Source: Embiotoca jacksoni (Eukaryota > Chordata > Actinopteri > Embiotocidae). Taken from it: a DNA stretch of 64,000 nucleotides. The stretch lies in assembly GCA_022577435.1 (NCBI GenBank), contig JAKOON010000018.1, forward strand, positions 7,401,656 to 7,465,655. The letters run 5' to 3'. Within the stretch, counting starts at the first letter, position 1, and each line of letters opens with the position of its first letter. Of this stretch, positions 24,833-37,500 are shown in pieces. The position numbers were made by a program, and so were the translations under genes. The notes beneath the pieces were generated by a model that was not told the DNA's origin, did not search any database, and saw only the letters and a list, made by a program, of their open reading frames with translations.

Positions 24833-25895
24833 TATACATATGTATATACATACATGTGTGTGTGTATATATATATTACTATGAAGTAATGCTAGCTCAAT
24901 CTACCTGCTGTGACAGATGCAAATTCAACAAAAAGGCACACATCCAAAGGAACAAAAACAAAAAAATTAGTAATAATCTGCAATGCTGAATCACCAGTGA
25001 CCATGTCTTACATGTGAAAGAAGAAAAGACAAGAAACGTTCGCTCATGCAAAAACATACCTGCGTAACCAAGCGCAGACCAAACTACTATTTTCACCGCT
25101 TTGTGTTTAGGTAAGCGACGCTCAGTTTTTATTGTTTCTTTCAGTGATGCAGTGTGCGCATTATGTCTTACCATTTTTGTATTTTAGGTAAAACGATAAG
25201 ACTTTTGAGTTCATGCCGCCGACTGACGGCCATTCCAACAGTTAATCAGTGTTTTATTTTTCCTGCCCTGTTCAGCATTTTAGAAACAAATTTGAGTGTC
25301 CAAAAGTCTAAAGCAGCTCCCGCTTGGGTTGATATCGATGTTATAACTATATGCTTATTTTAGCCAGAAGTGTTCTTGGTGGGAACAAGTAGAGGAGGTT
25401 GTTGGGAATTATTTGCACCCATTTAATGAGAGTGACTGAGCAGGAACATTGTCGTGTGTGAGTGTATGTGTGTATGTAAGTGGATTAAAATAGAAACCAT
25501 TAAAAATGGTGCCATAAAGTGAAACATGCTCCGAATTTTAGACCTACATGTCACTATAATCAATTTGTTCTTAGGTAGGTCGGAAGCACTACATTATTAA
25601 AATCACTGCTAACTGTGGACATATTAGGACAGCATTATATAGTTCAACCATATTTGTGAATAGCACTACTGAATGAAGGCACTAATTCAAAACTGTTTGT
25701 AAAGATATTTGACCTTTTGACATTGCTTGCTGTTTTACCTCAAGGTTCCAGGCTAACCCACCAATATCACTGTTTCAGACATGCTCTTCTATGTTGCCTC
25801 AGTCACCTCAGTTAAATGATCTGTTTTGTAAATGTTATTTTTGTGATTTTGGTTCATGTTTTGTATTCTAAAGAAAGACCAAAAATAAAAACAAA
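24057..25895 (+). other. fam168b 3' UTR (probable)
   Basis: No further coding exon follows the TGA at 24054-24056. The interval contains a compound TA/TG microsatellite (24581-24875), and the first clear AATAAA on the plus strand well downstream is at 25884-25889, giving a 3' UTR of about 1.8 kb. FAM168 genes are known for long 3' UTRs. A GTGAGT at 24068 and a CTCTCTGCAG near 24158 could form a short intron inside the UTR. Extent is inferred. Confidence 0.45.
24581..24875. repeat. Compound (TG)n/(TA)n/(CA)n microsatellite
   Basis: Nearly 300 bp of alternating purine-pyrimidine sequence: GTGTATATATGTATATGTG blocks, a (CA)n core around 24797-24828 and flanking TATATA. It is inside the likely fam168b 3' UTR. 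Open frames across it are repeat artefacts. Confidence 0.95.
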
Positions 25896-26489
25896 TATAA
25901 GAATAGTCACTGTATATTGTGTTCGTGGACATTTTGGGCCCCAAACGGTATGTGGAGGGCAGAAAATGGAGGTGATGCCCACGAAGCAACAGAACTTTAG
26001 GGGATCTGTTTGGGACAAACATCATTTATACAGCCCCTAATCATTTGCATTATTTAAATTAAAACTTAGCCATACATTTCCAATATTCCATCAACTGGAA
26101 TACTATACAGAGGGTACTTGACAGGTACACAAGAGTAATTGGTTTTTGGAAAAGTAAGCTTTAAGGTGATAGATACTGTGCATGAGATCTACCTTTAACA
26201 AAGAGGCATTTTGCTCCAACATTAGTCTCTAGTGTTGGGACATCAAATTTAATACGTGAACTGTAATTCACTGAAGCTGAAATAGTGATTTTTATTATTA
26301 TTATTATTTATTATTATTATTATTATAATCATCCATCCATTAGTACTACTATACTTTGGGCAAAGGCAGAGGACAACCTGGACAAGTTAGCAGTCCATCA
26401 TAAAAAAACTGCGATGGACATAATTTTCGTTTCAGTTCAGTTTCGTTATTTTTTTATTTTAATAATGTTTGTAGTTGCAGCGGGTTGAA
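25896..26489. other. Intergenic spacer between fam168b and rbbp8
   Basis: No coding evidence. It contains an (ATT)n microsatellite at 26291-26328; otherwise it is AT-rich with nothing recognised. Confidence 0.6.
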
Positions 26490-26807
26490 CAGGAGGGGGC
26501 GTCGGAGCTACCGAGCTACCAAAAATAGACCGTGAAGAAGAAGACTTCCCATCATGCATTTCGTCGCGCGAATTTAGATTTTGTCACGGAGTTAAACCCA
26601 AACACGGTCAAATAAACGGGTTAAAACATGGTACCGGTGAAGAACATTTCCACGGCAGCCTGGCTTTTCGTTTCTCTCTCTTGACCAACACAGCAGGAGG
26701 AGAGTTTCTCGGAGTTCACGAGTCGGAATCGGTTTTATTCGGTCGTTGTCGTCGTCGACTATCCAACCTCAGAGATTGCTGCTTTATTTTTGCTCCCGAC
26801 TGTCAAC
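26490..26807 (+). promoter_or_regulatory. Probable rbbp8 promoter and non-coding first exon
   Basis: A GC-rich patch contains TTCCCATCATGCA (26547 on), resembling a ZNF143-type element, closely followed by TCGTCGCGCGAATTT, resembling an E2F site. E2F control would suit the S-phase role of CtIP. A strong donor (TGTCAAC then GTAAGT) at 26807/26808 marks the end of a likely untranslated exon, matching the human gene, whose start codon is in exon 2. All of this is motif-based inference. Confidence 0.4.
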
Positions 26808-26831
26808 GTAAGTAAAAACTACCAGACGGAG

Positions 26832-26876
26832 TTCATTCATTCATTCATTCATTCATTCATTCATTCATTCATTCAT
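26832..26876. repeat. (ATTC)n microsatellite
   Basis: About eleven ATTC units in the first (5' UTR) intron of rbbp8. Confidence 0.97.
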
Positions 26877-27164
26877 CCTGCAGCAGCAGAGACACGGCGA
26901 AGTGTTGTTTGGTGAAGTTTGTGTGACGTGTTTAGTGTTGACATTCATCTAACTGGCTTTAAGGTCAAATATGCACCACTGAGCTTTTTTTTGTTTTTGT
27001 TTTTGTTTTTTTGGAAGGTTTATAATTTATAACAAAAAGCAAAGTGTAAAATAAAGTCACTTTTCATGTCACCTTTACTGTCAGGAAGGGTTGATTGTAC
27101 TAGAGACAGGTGAAGGGCAGCTGTGTTCAGTGTTTTGAGACACAGTGATTCAGGCATTGACAGA

Positions 27165-27440
27165 AATTTAATGGCAACTGTTTTAGATAATCGATTAATC
27201 ACTTTGAGTAAAAGAAAAATTGTAATTTAATTTTTTTTTACCATAATTGCAGCTTCTTAAATGTGATTATTTTCTGCTTCCTTTAATCTTCTAATAAGAA
27301 GCTGGATATGTTTTAGTTGTGGACTGTTAGTCAGAGGAAACAAGACATTTTAGACTTCTTATTCGAGTTTGGGAAACACTGCTTGACATTTGTCCCCATT
27401 TTGATATTTTAAAGATCAAACTACTATTCAATGTTTGTTT
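27165..27440 (+). repeat. MITE family A, copy 3
   Basis: This shares GCAGCTTCTTAAATGTGATT, GTGGACTGTTAGTCAGAGG and AAACAAGACATTTTAGAC with the other copies and starts with AATCGATTAATC. It lies in the 5' UTR intron of rbbp8. Confidence 0.6.
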
Positions 27441-27618
27441 TTTGTTGTTGTTGTTTTTTGAATGTCTAAAACGAGACGCCTAAAGTGTTCAGCCACCTAA
27501 AGTCGCTCAACTACTTCGAGCTGAAGGCCGAAACACGACGCAATTTGTATTTTATATATTGAGAGTCCAACATACTATTTAAGAAGAAGTATGAAGATAC
27601 TTGACAAGCACTGTTTGA

Positions 27619-27663
27619 ATGGCGTCGGCAGGAGGAAGGCGGGGAGCGGCCGGTCGGGACTGA
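27619..27663 (+). other. Upstream open reading frame before rbbp8
   Basis: An ATG followed by 13 more codons and a TGA ends seven bases before the rbbp8 start codon. If the rbbp8 transcript includes this stretch, the uORF would terminate just before the main start and could reduce or time its translation. Transcript inclusion is unproven because the upstream acceptor was not resolved. Confidence 0.4.
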
Positions 27664-27670
27664 GCGGAGG

Positions 27671-30600
27671 ATGAGCAGCTCGGGGATGAGCAGCGGGACA
27701 ACACCACCACCCGACGTCTTCCAAGACTTGTGGAGGCAACTGGGAGAGTGCCACCAAAATGCACTTCAAGGTAACAACTGCACGAGTGCCGTTACATCCC
27801 GCTCATGCTGGTTTTCTTGGAGGTCACACAGAGGTCACACACACACACACACGACACATTTTTTCTGCTGTTCACGTTGCATTTGTTGCCGTTTCTAGAG
27901 TTGGAGGCAAAAGTGAGCAAGTTGAAGAAAGACCGCTGTCTGTGAGTCCATCGTGTCACTTTGTGTGTTTTTTTTTTTTTTGAAGGATGATGTAAACGGT
28001 TGTGTCTTTTGATCTGAATATTAGCAGGTTTGTTTGTTTGTGGTGTCATGAAGTCTCAGGTTATCTTTGTTGTTCTTCACCAGAGATGCACAGAGGCTTG
28101 AGGTGTTTTACAATCGCAACCAGCAGCTCAAGGAGCAAAACAAAACCCTGCAGGATGCCATCAGCCTCCTGGAGGAAAGGTAACGTCCTCAAAGGCAGAT
28201 GCTATGCACACTCAACAAAAATATAAACGCATGACTTTTATTATGGTTTGTGGTGTATACGTTTAATTCTGGTGGGCATTCCTGCTGTCGGCATGCCAAC
28301 TGAACGTTTTCTCAAAACTTGTGACATCTGGGTGTTGTGAGATTTAAAAACTACACATTTTAAAGTAGCCTTTTATTGAGGCACTCATTTGCAAAAATCC
28401 TACTCTTTAATCGGCATGTTGATGCTTTTTTCTTTGGTTCACTAACCCACATTTTAACAAATTAATGGACAGAATTTGAGAGAAACAAACTTTTTTTTGT
28501 CCATAGAAGAAGTTTTAGAGTTTTACGTCCCCTCGTGAGAAATGGGATCAAAAACAAAAGTGTTGCGTTTATATTTTTGTCGGGTGTACACGACTGCTGT
28601 TTGTCCAATTGTGACATTTCAGTAGAGTAAGTGTTCCTCACCTAAATCTTCTGTTACATTTATACACTAAGCAAAAACAACGTTTTTCTGAGCCTCCAAC
28701 TCAGGACTGGTTTTGTTTTCCACAGAATAAAGAGCAATAAGACATCAAAGCTGTAAGATTTAATACAAAGGAGAGAAGGAGGGTTTATATCGGGTGGTTT
28801 GGACTAAAAGCTGATGTAGCCCGAAGCTGAAGAGGCATGTTCAGTTGGAGTCATTTTAAATGTGAAGACAAGCAGCTGTGTTCACTGTTTGCAGGCTTCG
28901 GACAGGAGAGTGTGATCGATGTGCCATCTTAGAGGAGAACCTGAAAAATAATCAGGATCAGAATCTGCATCTTGTCGCCAAGCTAAGTGAGTTTACTCCT
29001 TGTTTTTCATGTTATACCGTCACGGTGCGCGTTGGTTACTCAGACCCACATCCACTGGTGAGGAGATCACCCAGGACGCATGTGAACAGCCTCTCGGTCT
29101 CTCTTGATAAAGACGAGCTCGTGTTCTCCACTAGTACACCACAAGATATGGTCCTGTCACTTTGAATGTTACTATAAAGTGTGTTTGTGAAAGTCAATTG
29201 TTTTTCATTTGTTCCTCAGAGAATGAAAGAAACAGGCTGGAGGATGAAATCAGAAAACTGCACGCTGAGCTGCAGAAGTTAAAGATGTCTCGGTGAGCTC
29301 TTCAGGTTTTGTTGACGTGGTAGAATTCTATAAACAAAGAAATACGTTTGAATTTTCTGTATTTAACCAGCAGCTTGTGTTCTGTAAAAGCTGCCCAAGA
29401 CAGCTACTAGTACAGCAGGTCTTGCAGTCTGAACGTGCGCCGCAGTGGTTTCACTTCTGTTTTAACTGCCAGTCCGGTTTCAAGTATCCTCCATACGTAC
29501 AGGATGTACTCTGTATACTCTCTATATCCTATACTCTATTACAAATTGGGCTGGTGGCTCCCTAGTGATTTTTTTTTTAAGTTAAGTTAAGAGCTCTCAT
29601 CCCTCAAGTTTCAGTTCCCATTTAAGTATTGCAGATGTTGTTTTTCTCAGCTTGGAGGACTCATCGCCGGAGCAGGACGAGAGCATCATCCCGGACTCGC
29701 CGGTCATGTCGAGCTCGCTGCCCGTAGTAAACAAACTGAAGAAACGCAAAAATGTTGACAAAACGAAGCATGTTCGCTATGCAGAGATGCCTCTATCGCT
29801 GCTGAACAACTCGCTCTTCAACGGTTTGTCCTCCTTTAAAATGACTTCCTCGTTAATCACCTGCCTGAAGACACAAAGTGTTCTAATCTGTGTTGTTCTT
29901 TTTTTTTTAAAGTGCTAAATAAAGAGCATGTTGGCGCCACAAAGAATCCTGGAAGAGCAGAAGTGCTGGTTCCCAACACTTGTGAGCTGGACGCGTCCCA
30001 GATCTCAAGTATGACTTCATCCACTGTACTCCTACGATATCAGTATCACTTTAGAGTTAAGACACGCAACAACAGGAACGACTTTACTTGTAGTTTCTAA
30101 CAGAACAGGAATTGGAAGCAAGTCTATTATTTTCTAGATTCATTTCCTTTCATTAGAACCCGCCTGTTACTGGAAACGGGCAACATGTATCTTTGTGAAC
30201 ACACCCTTCATATCAGCTTCATGCAGAAAGAGGCGTTGCTCTAACTTCATCCCGTCACCTGAGATTAAAGTCTGTCAGCTTCTCCACTCAGAGAGGAGAC
30301 TGAGCACTGAAACATCCAAAGTAAATGTTAAACTGTTGGACAATTTGTGTGCCTTTTGAAGCATCATTGACTGATGGTACCGATGAAGATAATTATTAAA
30401 GCCTGACTGATACTGGATTTTTCGGGCCGTTACTGATATCAGGGAGTAAAAGATAGAAATGATGAAAAACAGATATTTTACTGTTTGATAATAAACTTAC
30501 CGTAGTTGTCCAAAATGACATCAATACACTGAAACGGAACTTTACTGGAAATGAAATGATTGTAAATAACTGTTTAAAAAAACCACATAAATGGAACAAT

Positions 30601-33600
30601 TTCTAATTTACACCAAGCATCAGAAAACATATACACAGATACCAATACGGTCTGTGATTGGCCGATATCAGCCACTACAACTGATGAATCGTTCGGGCTC
30701 TAATAATTAGAAAATTAGAGTTCATTGAAGTTTGACAAAGATTGAAAATGTTTCTGTTGATAACTTTTAATGCATGTGATGAGGAGAAGTGTAAAGTGGC
30801 GTTATTGTTGGTTGAACATGTCTCTTTTCCATCTCAGATCATGTCAACGACGACATGGAAGCGGCGATCGCAGAAACATGTGCCCTTGAACTTCTCAATA
30901 AGCATCGCACGGTAGGTCGGACAGAACGTAATCACTCATCTAATACCGGAGCAATGTGCCGGCGCCGAATACTGATGTTTTGTCTTAAGGTCTTCAAAAC
31001 AGTTTTGAAACGTTTGCCTTTTCACTTTAGTTTTTCTCTCCTCAGAGAACAGAGATGGTCTCAAGCCAGCGAAGCAGCTCAAAGACTTCCTGGAAGAAGG
31101 ACCTCCGTTTGAAGTGAGCACGACCACAGATGAGACACATTCACCTGCTTCCTGTCGTGTCAGTATGACGACCGGAAACCGCCACTTCTGCTCTTTACAA
31201 ACTCTCCACAAATTGACAAATGATTGATGACACCTAAAGCCCCTCTGTAGTATAATCTGAGAAGTTTAGAGGTGTATGCATAAAGACACAGTTGTAGAAA
31301 GCAGCGCATGCTGCCAACCAGCAGCCTCCCTCATCCTGATCCGTAGGCAATATGTTTTATGGTTTTACTTTCCTCCACTCTCACTTAGCTGCTTCCTGAT
31401 TAGTTTAATTGCACATTTTGATCGTGATTCACGTCATCAAACAATGAAACAATTCCAATATCTATATTGATTTCCCTGTTTCAAGGCCTTTTTTTTTTAC
31501 CCCTTCATCTGCACTGATCCACAGTCCAGACTTGACCGCACAAAAGTCCCCGTCCCTCCTCCCATGTGTAAAACGGTTTTCAGAAGACAGCTTCGCTTGC
31601 AAGACCAAACGTAAGAAGCAGGAGGGAGGTGACCCGGAGGAGCGGGAAGGCAACACACAAGGAAGCCAGGAAGGCAAACACACACGACCTGAACAGATGA
31701 ACCACAACACCTCATTTGAAAGAAATCAAAGCTTCAAGAAGGAGCCAGCGGACATCGAGGCAAGAGATGCATCTGAAAGATTTTTAAACGTGTGTGTGAG
31801 GAGGCAAGCAGCCGACTCTAACCACATTTTTAGCCCCTTTTTAACGTGTAGAAGTGAAATTTCACCTGTTTAAAAACAGAAAGATGTATATATGTAAAAC
31901 GGAATAATATAGTTTTAAACTTGTGTAATTTCTTTAACATTTAACAGGAGCCGTCAGCACAAACTGGAACTTCCAGCCAAAAGCCAAACGTTTCCTGTAT
32001 AAGTCTGGCCTTTAAGAAGCCTGACAGGAAGGTGAAATTGGATGCAGACGGTGTTGGGAAGAAAAGAAGTCCTCTGCAGGATCTGAGTGCTTCACACCGC
32101 CAACATGAAGCAAACGATGGTGAATTCTCTGCAATGGAAATCATTCTTTCGGATTGAATGCTGAATGTTTTTAAGTATTTCTTTGTTCAATCTGCGTTCC
32201 CAGCTGACAGGAAGCACACGGTGGAGCCCATGTGGAGCATTGATCCCGCCCTCGCTGTGTCCATGTATGACAGCAAGTGGAGACGAGACGAGGTACAGTC
32301 ACATGAGCGGCTGCTTCGTGCGCTGGTTTCCAAGATGTGACTGAAATAGATTACAGTCGTTTTCTTTGCTCTTCTCCGTTGTTTTTAGACGACTGCCTGA
32401 AAAATGTCTGAAAAAATGTTACGTCAGAAATCTATGATGTTCAGTTGTATTTTGCCCATGTTGTCCACCTGAGGACATTGATCTGGATATATTGGTAGAT
32501 GGGGACTCTGACACAGACTGCATATCTGTATTCCAGGAAATGGAGGAGCAGCAGCGTCCTGGAGAGCTGACCGACACCGACTGCACGTGGGTCAGTCACA
32601 GCTTACTGCAGGGTCGGGGAGAACCCGGCCGGGACAGAAGAGACGGTGACTCTGCTCAATACAAACCACAACTTTTAATATAACTGCATATTTAAAATGT
32701 TTAGATTGAGATTATTATCAGCGTAAGAAGATTCGAGTGCTTTTTGTGAAATATTTCAAATGTGACGAGGATTATAATCATTTCATCTGTTGTCCTTTTT
32801 AGGACTTGGCCAGAAGGCAAATGACAGCTTGGATATGATGTTTGATGCAACAGCTTACGGGGACTACAAGTCTTACAACAGTTCACACTTAGGCCAGAGC
32901 CAGCTCTGTGATGATGATGATGACGAGGAAGAGGAGGAGGAAGAGGAGGACGATGGTAGGCTGTTAAATTTAAAGAAACTGTCATTGTGTTGACATTGAA
33001 CATCAGCTCTTACATTTAACTTGTGTTTATCTCTTTGTTCTATTCTCCCAAATTAGAACCACATGATCCTGAAAACACTCCACGTCAGAGGAAAGCAGGG
33101 TAAGAAACAACCTTTTTCTTTTTCTTTTAACTCGTGTTTGAAAGGGAAAAACGGCAGAAAAAAGCGGCCGCGTTTTTAGCATTCCCGGCTCGTCGACGTC
33201 GTCTGTTTCTGAACCTAAACTTCCTCTTTTTGTATCAGACAACCGACGTTTGCGCATGTTGCTGTGATTCGCAAGAAAGACGAGAGGAGAAAACTGAAGG
33301 GCACTTCCTGCAAGGAATGTGAGATCGTAAGTATTGTCGGGTATAAAGCTGAATAAAAGCCGACATATTTTTTTTAACTTTGATCCTGTTGAAATAACTG
33401 TGACTGCCTGCAGTATTACGCACATCTGCCCGAGGAGGAAAAACAGAAGAAGATGTCTGCTTGCTCGAGGCACCGATTCCTGTATATTCCTCCTTCCACT
33501 CCTGAAAACTTCTGGGAAGTCGGATTCCCGTCAACACTAACGTGCATAGAAAGAGGTAATGAAACCGTTTTCTGCTTTTTAATTAAATCCTCTTAAACCC

Positions 33601-33835
33601 TGCAGCAGAACATTTTAGCTCATTTCTCTAGAGGCTTTAATGAACTGTAATCCAGATCATGTTTGCAGTGTTACAACTTCTTGTAATGACTTCAAATGCA
33701 TGACAGAAGTCAGTAGTCTCGTCTTCTTCTGCCCTAGGTTACATCAAAGAAGACATGAATCCTGAGGCCCGCTCACGAAGAAGAAGACCATTAAATGCTT
33801 TATTCTCCCCAAAGGGAACCCAGGAAGAGAGCTGA
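27671..33835 (+). CDS. rbbp8: DNA endonuclease cofactor RBBP8 (CtIP/Sae2 family)
   Basis: CtIP activates the MRE11-RAD50-NBS1 nuclease to start end resection at double-strand breaks. Eighteen coding exons: 27671-27770, 27899-27941, 28084-28179, 28895-28986, 29220-29292, 29651-29823, 29913-30008, 30838-30911, 31046-31113, 31525-31759, 31948-32119, 32204-32292, 32537-32645, 32803-32955, 33057-33099, 33239-33326, 33414-33555, 33738-33835. They total 1944 nt, 647 residues (human 897). About 15-150 are the N-terminal coiled-coil tetramerisation region with a CDRC zinc-type motif (86-89). The middle is divergent, with IIPDSP, WSIDP and TDCTWVS blocks and an Asp/Glu run. The C-terminal Sae2 domain has CKECEIYY and IPPSTPENFWEVGFPS; Thr597 matches the human CDK site Thr847. 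The intron after 31759 appears to start with GC, and a second acceptor at 32473 could extend one exon by 63 nt. Confidence 0.93.
28209..28586. mobile_element. Short inverted-repeat transposon (MITE) in rbbp8 intron
   Basis: The ends are inverted repeats: left CACTCAACAAAAATATAAAC, right the reverse complement of CACCCGACAAAAATATAAAC. The inner sequence keeps relics such as GGCATGCCAACTGAACG and TCTCAAAACTTGTGACATC. I recognise this as a widespread fish Tc1/mariner-type non-autonomous family (inference). It sits between coding exons 3 and 4. Confidence 0.75.
30395..30705. repeat. hAT-type MITE, family B copy 1
   Basis: The ends carry CTGACTGATACTGGATTTTT and GGCCGATATCAGCCACTAC, matching the 'GCCGATAT' terminal motif of a common teleost repeat. 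It lies in the rbbp8 intron 30009-30837. Confidence 0.5.
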
Positions 33836-34505
33836 AAAAGGGTTTTGTATTGAGGAACTGTTTGGATCGGCCTATTTCCTGGAAATCTGTATGAACAACA
33901 GGTCTGTTGCTGTGTTAAAATTGCTTGAGGTATTGCAGTGACCTTCGACAGAATGCTGATGGCATCATCTTTTTTTTTTCTTCACTATAAAGTCTGATTT
34001 CAGTGTGCTGTCTGTGTGGACAGGCGGTTTGTGTTGTTTAGTTTGTCTTTTTGTTGTATTGTTTGGAAAAATATAAAAAAAATTAGCACGGCTACCGAGT
34101 GTTGGAAATGCAGCAGTTTTTCATTCATATTTAACAATTGCAGATGTGTTTCTCTAAATTATGATTCTAGCAAAATAGTGAGATGTTCAGTGTAGAAGTA
34201 ATTACACCATAGTGAAGGAAACAAGCTTCTTAGCCTTGTGTTCAAACTAAATTTAGTCATGTACAGCAAAGATAACTACACACAGTACATCCAATCCTCA
34301 TACTTGAAGATGAAATATTTTGTTATGGATGCAAACACAAAATGTACTCAAAGATCATTTTATTTGGTCGCGCATTATCAGGGCACTGATGAGAAATTAC
34401 AAAAATAAAGTTAAGAAAAATACATTCTCTGACAAAAAAAGAATCTCTTTAGGCTCTTTAGGAAGTGCAAGTTGTGAACTCATCGGCAGAACTGCATCTT
34501 TGTCC
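33836..34505. other. Convergent 3' ends of rbbp8 and tmem241
   Basis: rbbp8 (plus) and tmem241 (minus) face each other with 670 bases between stop codons. On the minus strand AATAAA lies at 34356-34361, a likely tmem241 signal. On the plus strand the only near variant is AATATA near 34067; a canonical AATAAA at 34403-34408 would make the two 3' UTRs overlap. No other gene was seen. Confidence 0.5.
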
Positions 34506-37500
34506 TCAAACCTGAGAATCTCTCTCTGAATACACCAGCAGAGCCTCTCCAACATGGCTGACGACCACACTGTAATCAACAGAAACAAATCAGCGGGTTT
34601 GATAATAATCTATTTATATGATGCTTTAAATGTGATTTGAGACCGAACTGGAGACAACAAAAAGCAAAAAATAAAGTGGTAAAGGAACACATGGCTTTCT
34701 TAAACTATTGAGGAGGAAACTAAAACATAGCAAGCAAACAGGTAAATGTGTTTAGCAGCCACTTAAACTTTTCAAAATAAGAGCAAATAACTGACAGAGA
34801 AACCGTTGGTAAAAGAAGAAAAAGTAAAAAATGTTTTTTTTAACACTTTGGACCAAAAAGAAGCAAACACATTATTGGAGGTGGGGAATTAAGGCAAGTA
34901 ACATACGTACCAAAAAAGAGACGGAGCATTGGTGTCCATGTGGAAGATAAACGGAGAGAGTGTCATGGCGGTAACCTGAAAGGACAGTTTCAAAGTTATA
35001 GGTTCACTTTCTTTCTCTCTTGCACATGAGTTATTACAATGTGCTTTGGAAAGTATGATAAAGACAAATGTAAAAAAATTCACCTTAGCCAAAAAAATCC
35101 AGACCCCAAAGTGCTCCAGGGACAGTCCACTTTTTAACTTCACAGTGGCCAACAGCAACAAAAACCCAAGCAAAGCACTGTGAAGGAAGAAACACACGAA
35201 TGTATACGAGAGGTGTCGTTGCTAAAAAGCTAATTTAAAATACATAATGTTTGCAAAAAGTGCTGCCTCATCTGTCAAAAGAATATCTTGCATCAAAATG
35301 TAACCTTTTAAAGGACAGCCGGTAGCAGGAGCGCTCGTAGACGTGGTGAATGACAAGTTTCGAACACGGGTATAACAAAGTGCAGAGAGTGCAGACTATC
35401 GGCCTCCACGTGATGTAAAAGGTTAACTGAGATCCCACGAGGTTAAACCAACTCTGCGCTGTGCAACAGCCACCGAAAACCGGATCTATTCTGATGCTAT
35501 TCAACACATTTCACACTCGCGCTGCTTCTCCCATTAAGAAGAGGATGGTTTCACCTGGCGCAGCAGCCACAGTGAAATGTGTGGGACTGAAGGGAGGGGA
35601 ACTCCAAGGCACCTGTGAGGTCACCTGTAGAGGACAAAGAGGTAGAAAATGCAGCTCATACCTACACGAGTAGTATGCAACATCTGTATGGTGGTGGTCA
35701 TACCTGTCGGGTGAGCAGCGATGGCCAGCAGCAGTAAACTGTTATTTAAAGGCAGGAAAAGCAGGAATTAGTCTGAGATGATATCTGAAACTGGACTAGG
35801 TTTGTGGAAAAAAAAAGAAAAGAGATGATGTGCTGAAACTGTTCTGTTGACATTAAATTACTATTAAACTATTGTCAGCACGGCCTCTTGAGAAATTCAT
35901 ATGCCCAGTAACTTCACACATAATAAATCTAAGTTTAAAAGACATAACAATAAAATGAACAACCAAAAAAAGTCAAAGTCAGTAGTAATTATGGGTTAAA
36001 TATAAATATGTCATGATGAAATAATTGGAATAATAAAACAAATATAGATCTAACAGTGTTTAGATCGTTAAAGTCCCTGTAAAACTTTCTCTGGACATGA
36101 AAACACTTGTGCTGTATGGATTTCTTTATATACTCTGTAATTGAAAACAGGTTTTCACTGTAAACACACGTAAGTTTAAGATTTGCCACGAGGTCACAAA
36201 TTCAGCCTCAGATCCGGCCATTTCAGTTGTATTTATTCATACCTGAACAAGTAGTTGATGCACTGTTGCTCAAGATCACTAAGGTAAAATAAAAAATAAG
36301 AATAGAGTAAGTACAACAACTTAAAGATTAGATACTTATGTTCATTTTTTTCGACTGCCAAAAAAACTGCTCAGACCCACCTTAGGTTAGTGGACTTGTA
36401 GTGAACTTGAAACACCCTGTATGCACCTGAAAATTAAATGATACTCTTAAAACAGTCATTGTTGTTTTTTGGCAATTCGACACGATCTAGTGCATCTTTC
36501 AGTAAATCTTCATTTTCAGGGTGAAAACTGATCCTGATGCCTCCTGGTTGATGTATATTTGGATGGCAATCAGCTTGAGTACAACCTCTGACACCTCTGA
36601 CGCCACTCTCGGCCTCTACTGATAAATATGTTGGGTTTTTTTCAGTAATCTGCGGTGTCCCACAAGGTTCCCCCCTCGAGCCGCTGTTCTTCTCCAAGTT
36701 AACAGTGTTTCATCTGTACGTCGTTTAGACTTACCAACACAGAACAGATGGCAGACAGCCCACAGGTAACCACCGAGGTCAAACTGTAAAGTAGGGAAAG
36801 CTTTAAAAATAACTGAATCTGCTGCACTGTCGATAAGAAATCCAACATTTGATGATAAATGATTGTTACCTGAGGGTCATAAAGGGGAAGGTTGATGGAG
36901 GAGAGCAGCATGAGGCAGATGCTGGAGGAGGAAGAAGCACATTTAAAGATGTAGCTATGCCATTCAGTAAAATGTCTGTATATTATATAGTATCTACAGT
37001 ATGTATAGCAGTATTCAGCCATACTTGTTTACTTGCCATATAGAAAATTGGCAACTGCACAGCTACATCACAGGGAAAAAAACAGTTACCTGATCAATTT
37101 CATCCGTGGAGTCTTCTGTTGAGAAAGATAAATCACAGTGGTGGTTAAATCTTGTGTAAGAAACTGTATATTAAGACTTGAAGGTCATGAAGCAGTGGTG
37201 AATCAGCATCTTTTAGTTTCCTCCATTTGCTTCTGACGAATGAGACGAGAGCGTACAGAGGGCGGGAGCACATAATCGAACACAGTCACATACAGCAGGC
37301 GGTCGATGCACTCACCTCTCTACGGACAACCTTGAAGATTATGTAACTCACAACATGAGAGGAATTCTGAAGAGTGAAGAAGAAAGGAATGTCCTGCGGA
37401 GAGAAGAAAACCAACCCAACCACTGTAAAAATCAGCATTCAAAACATCACAAACGCAGCAGCGGTCTCCGACGTTATTTAGAATACGGTCACGTTGTTGT

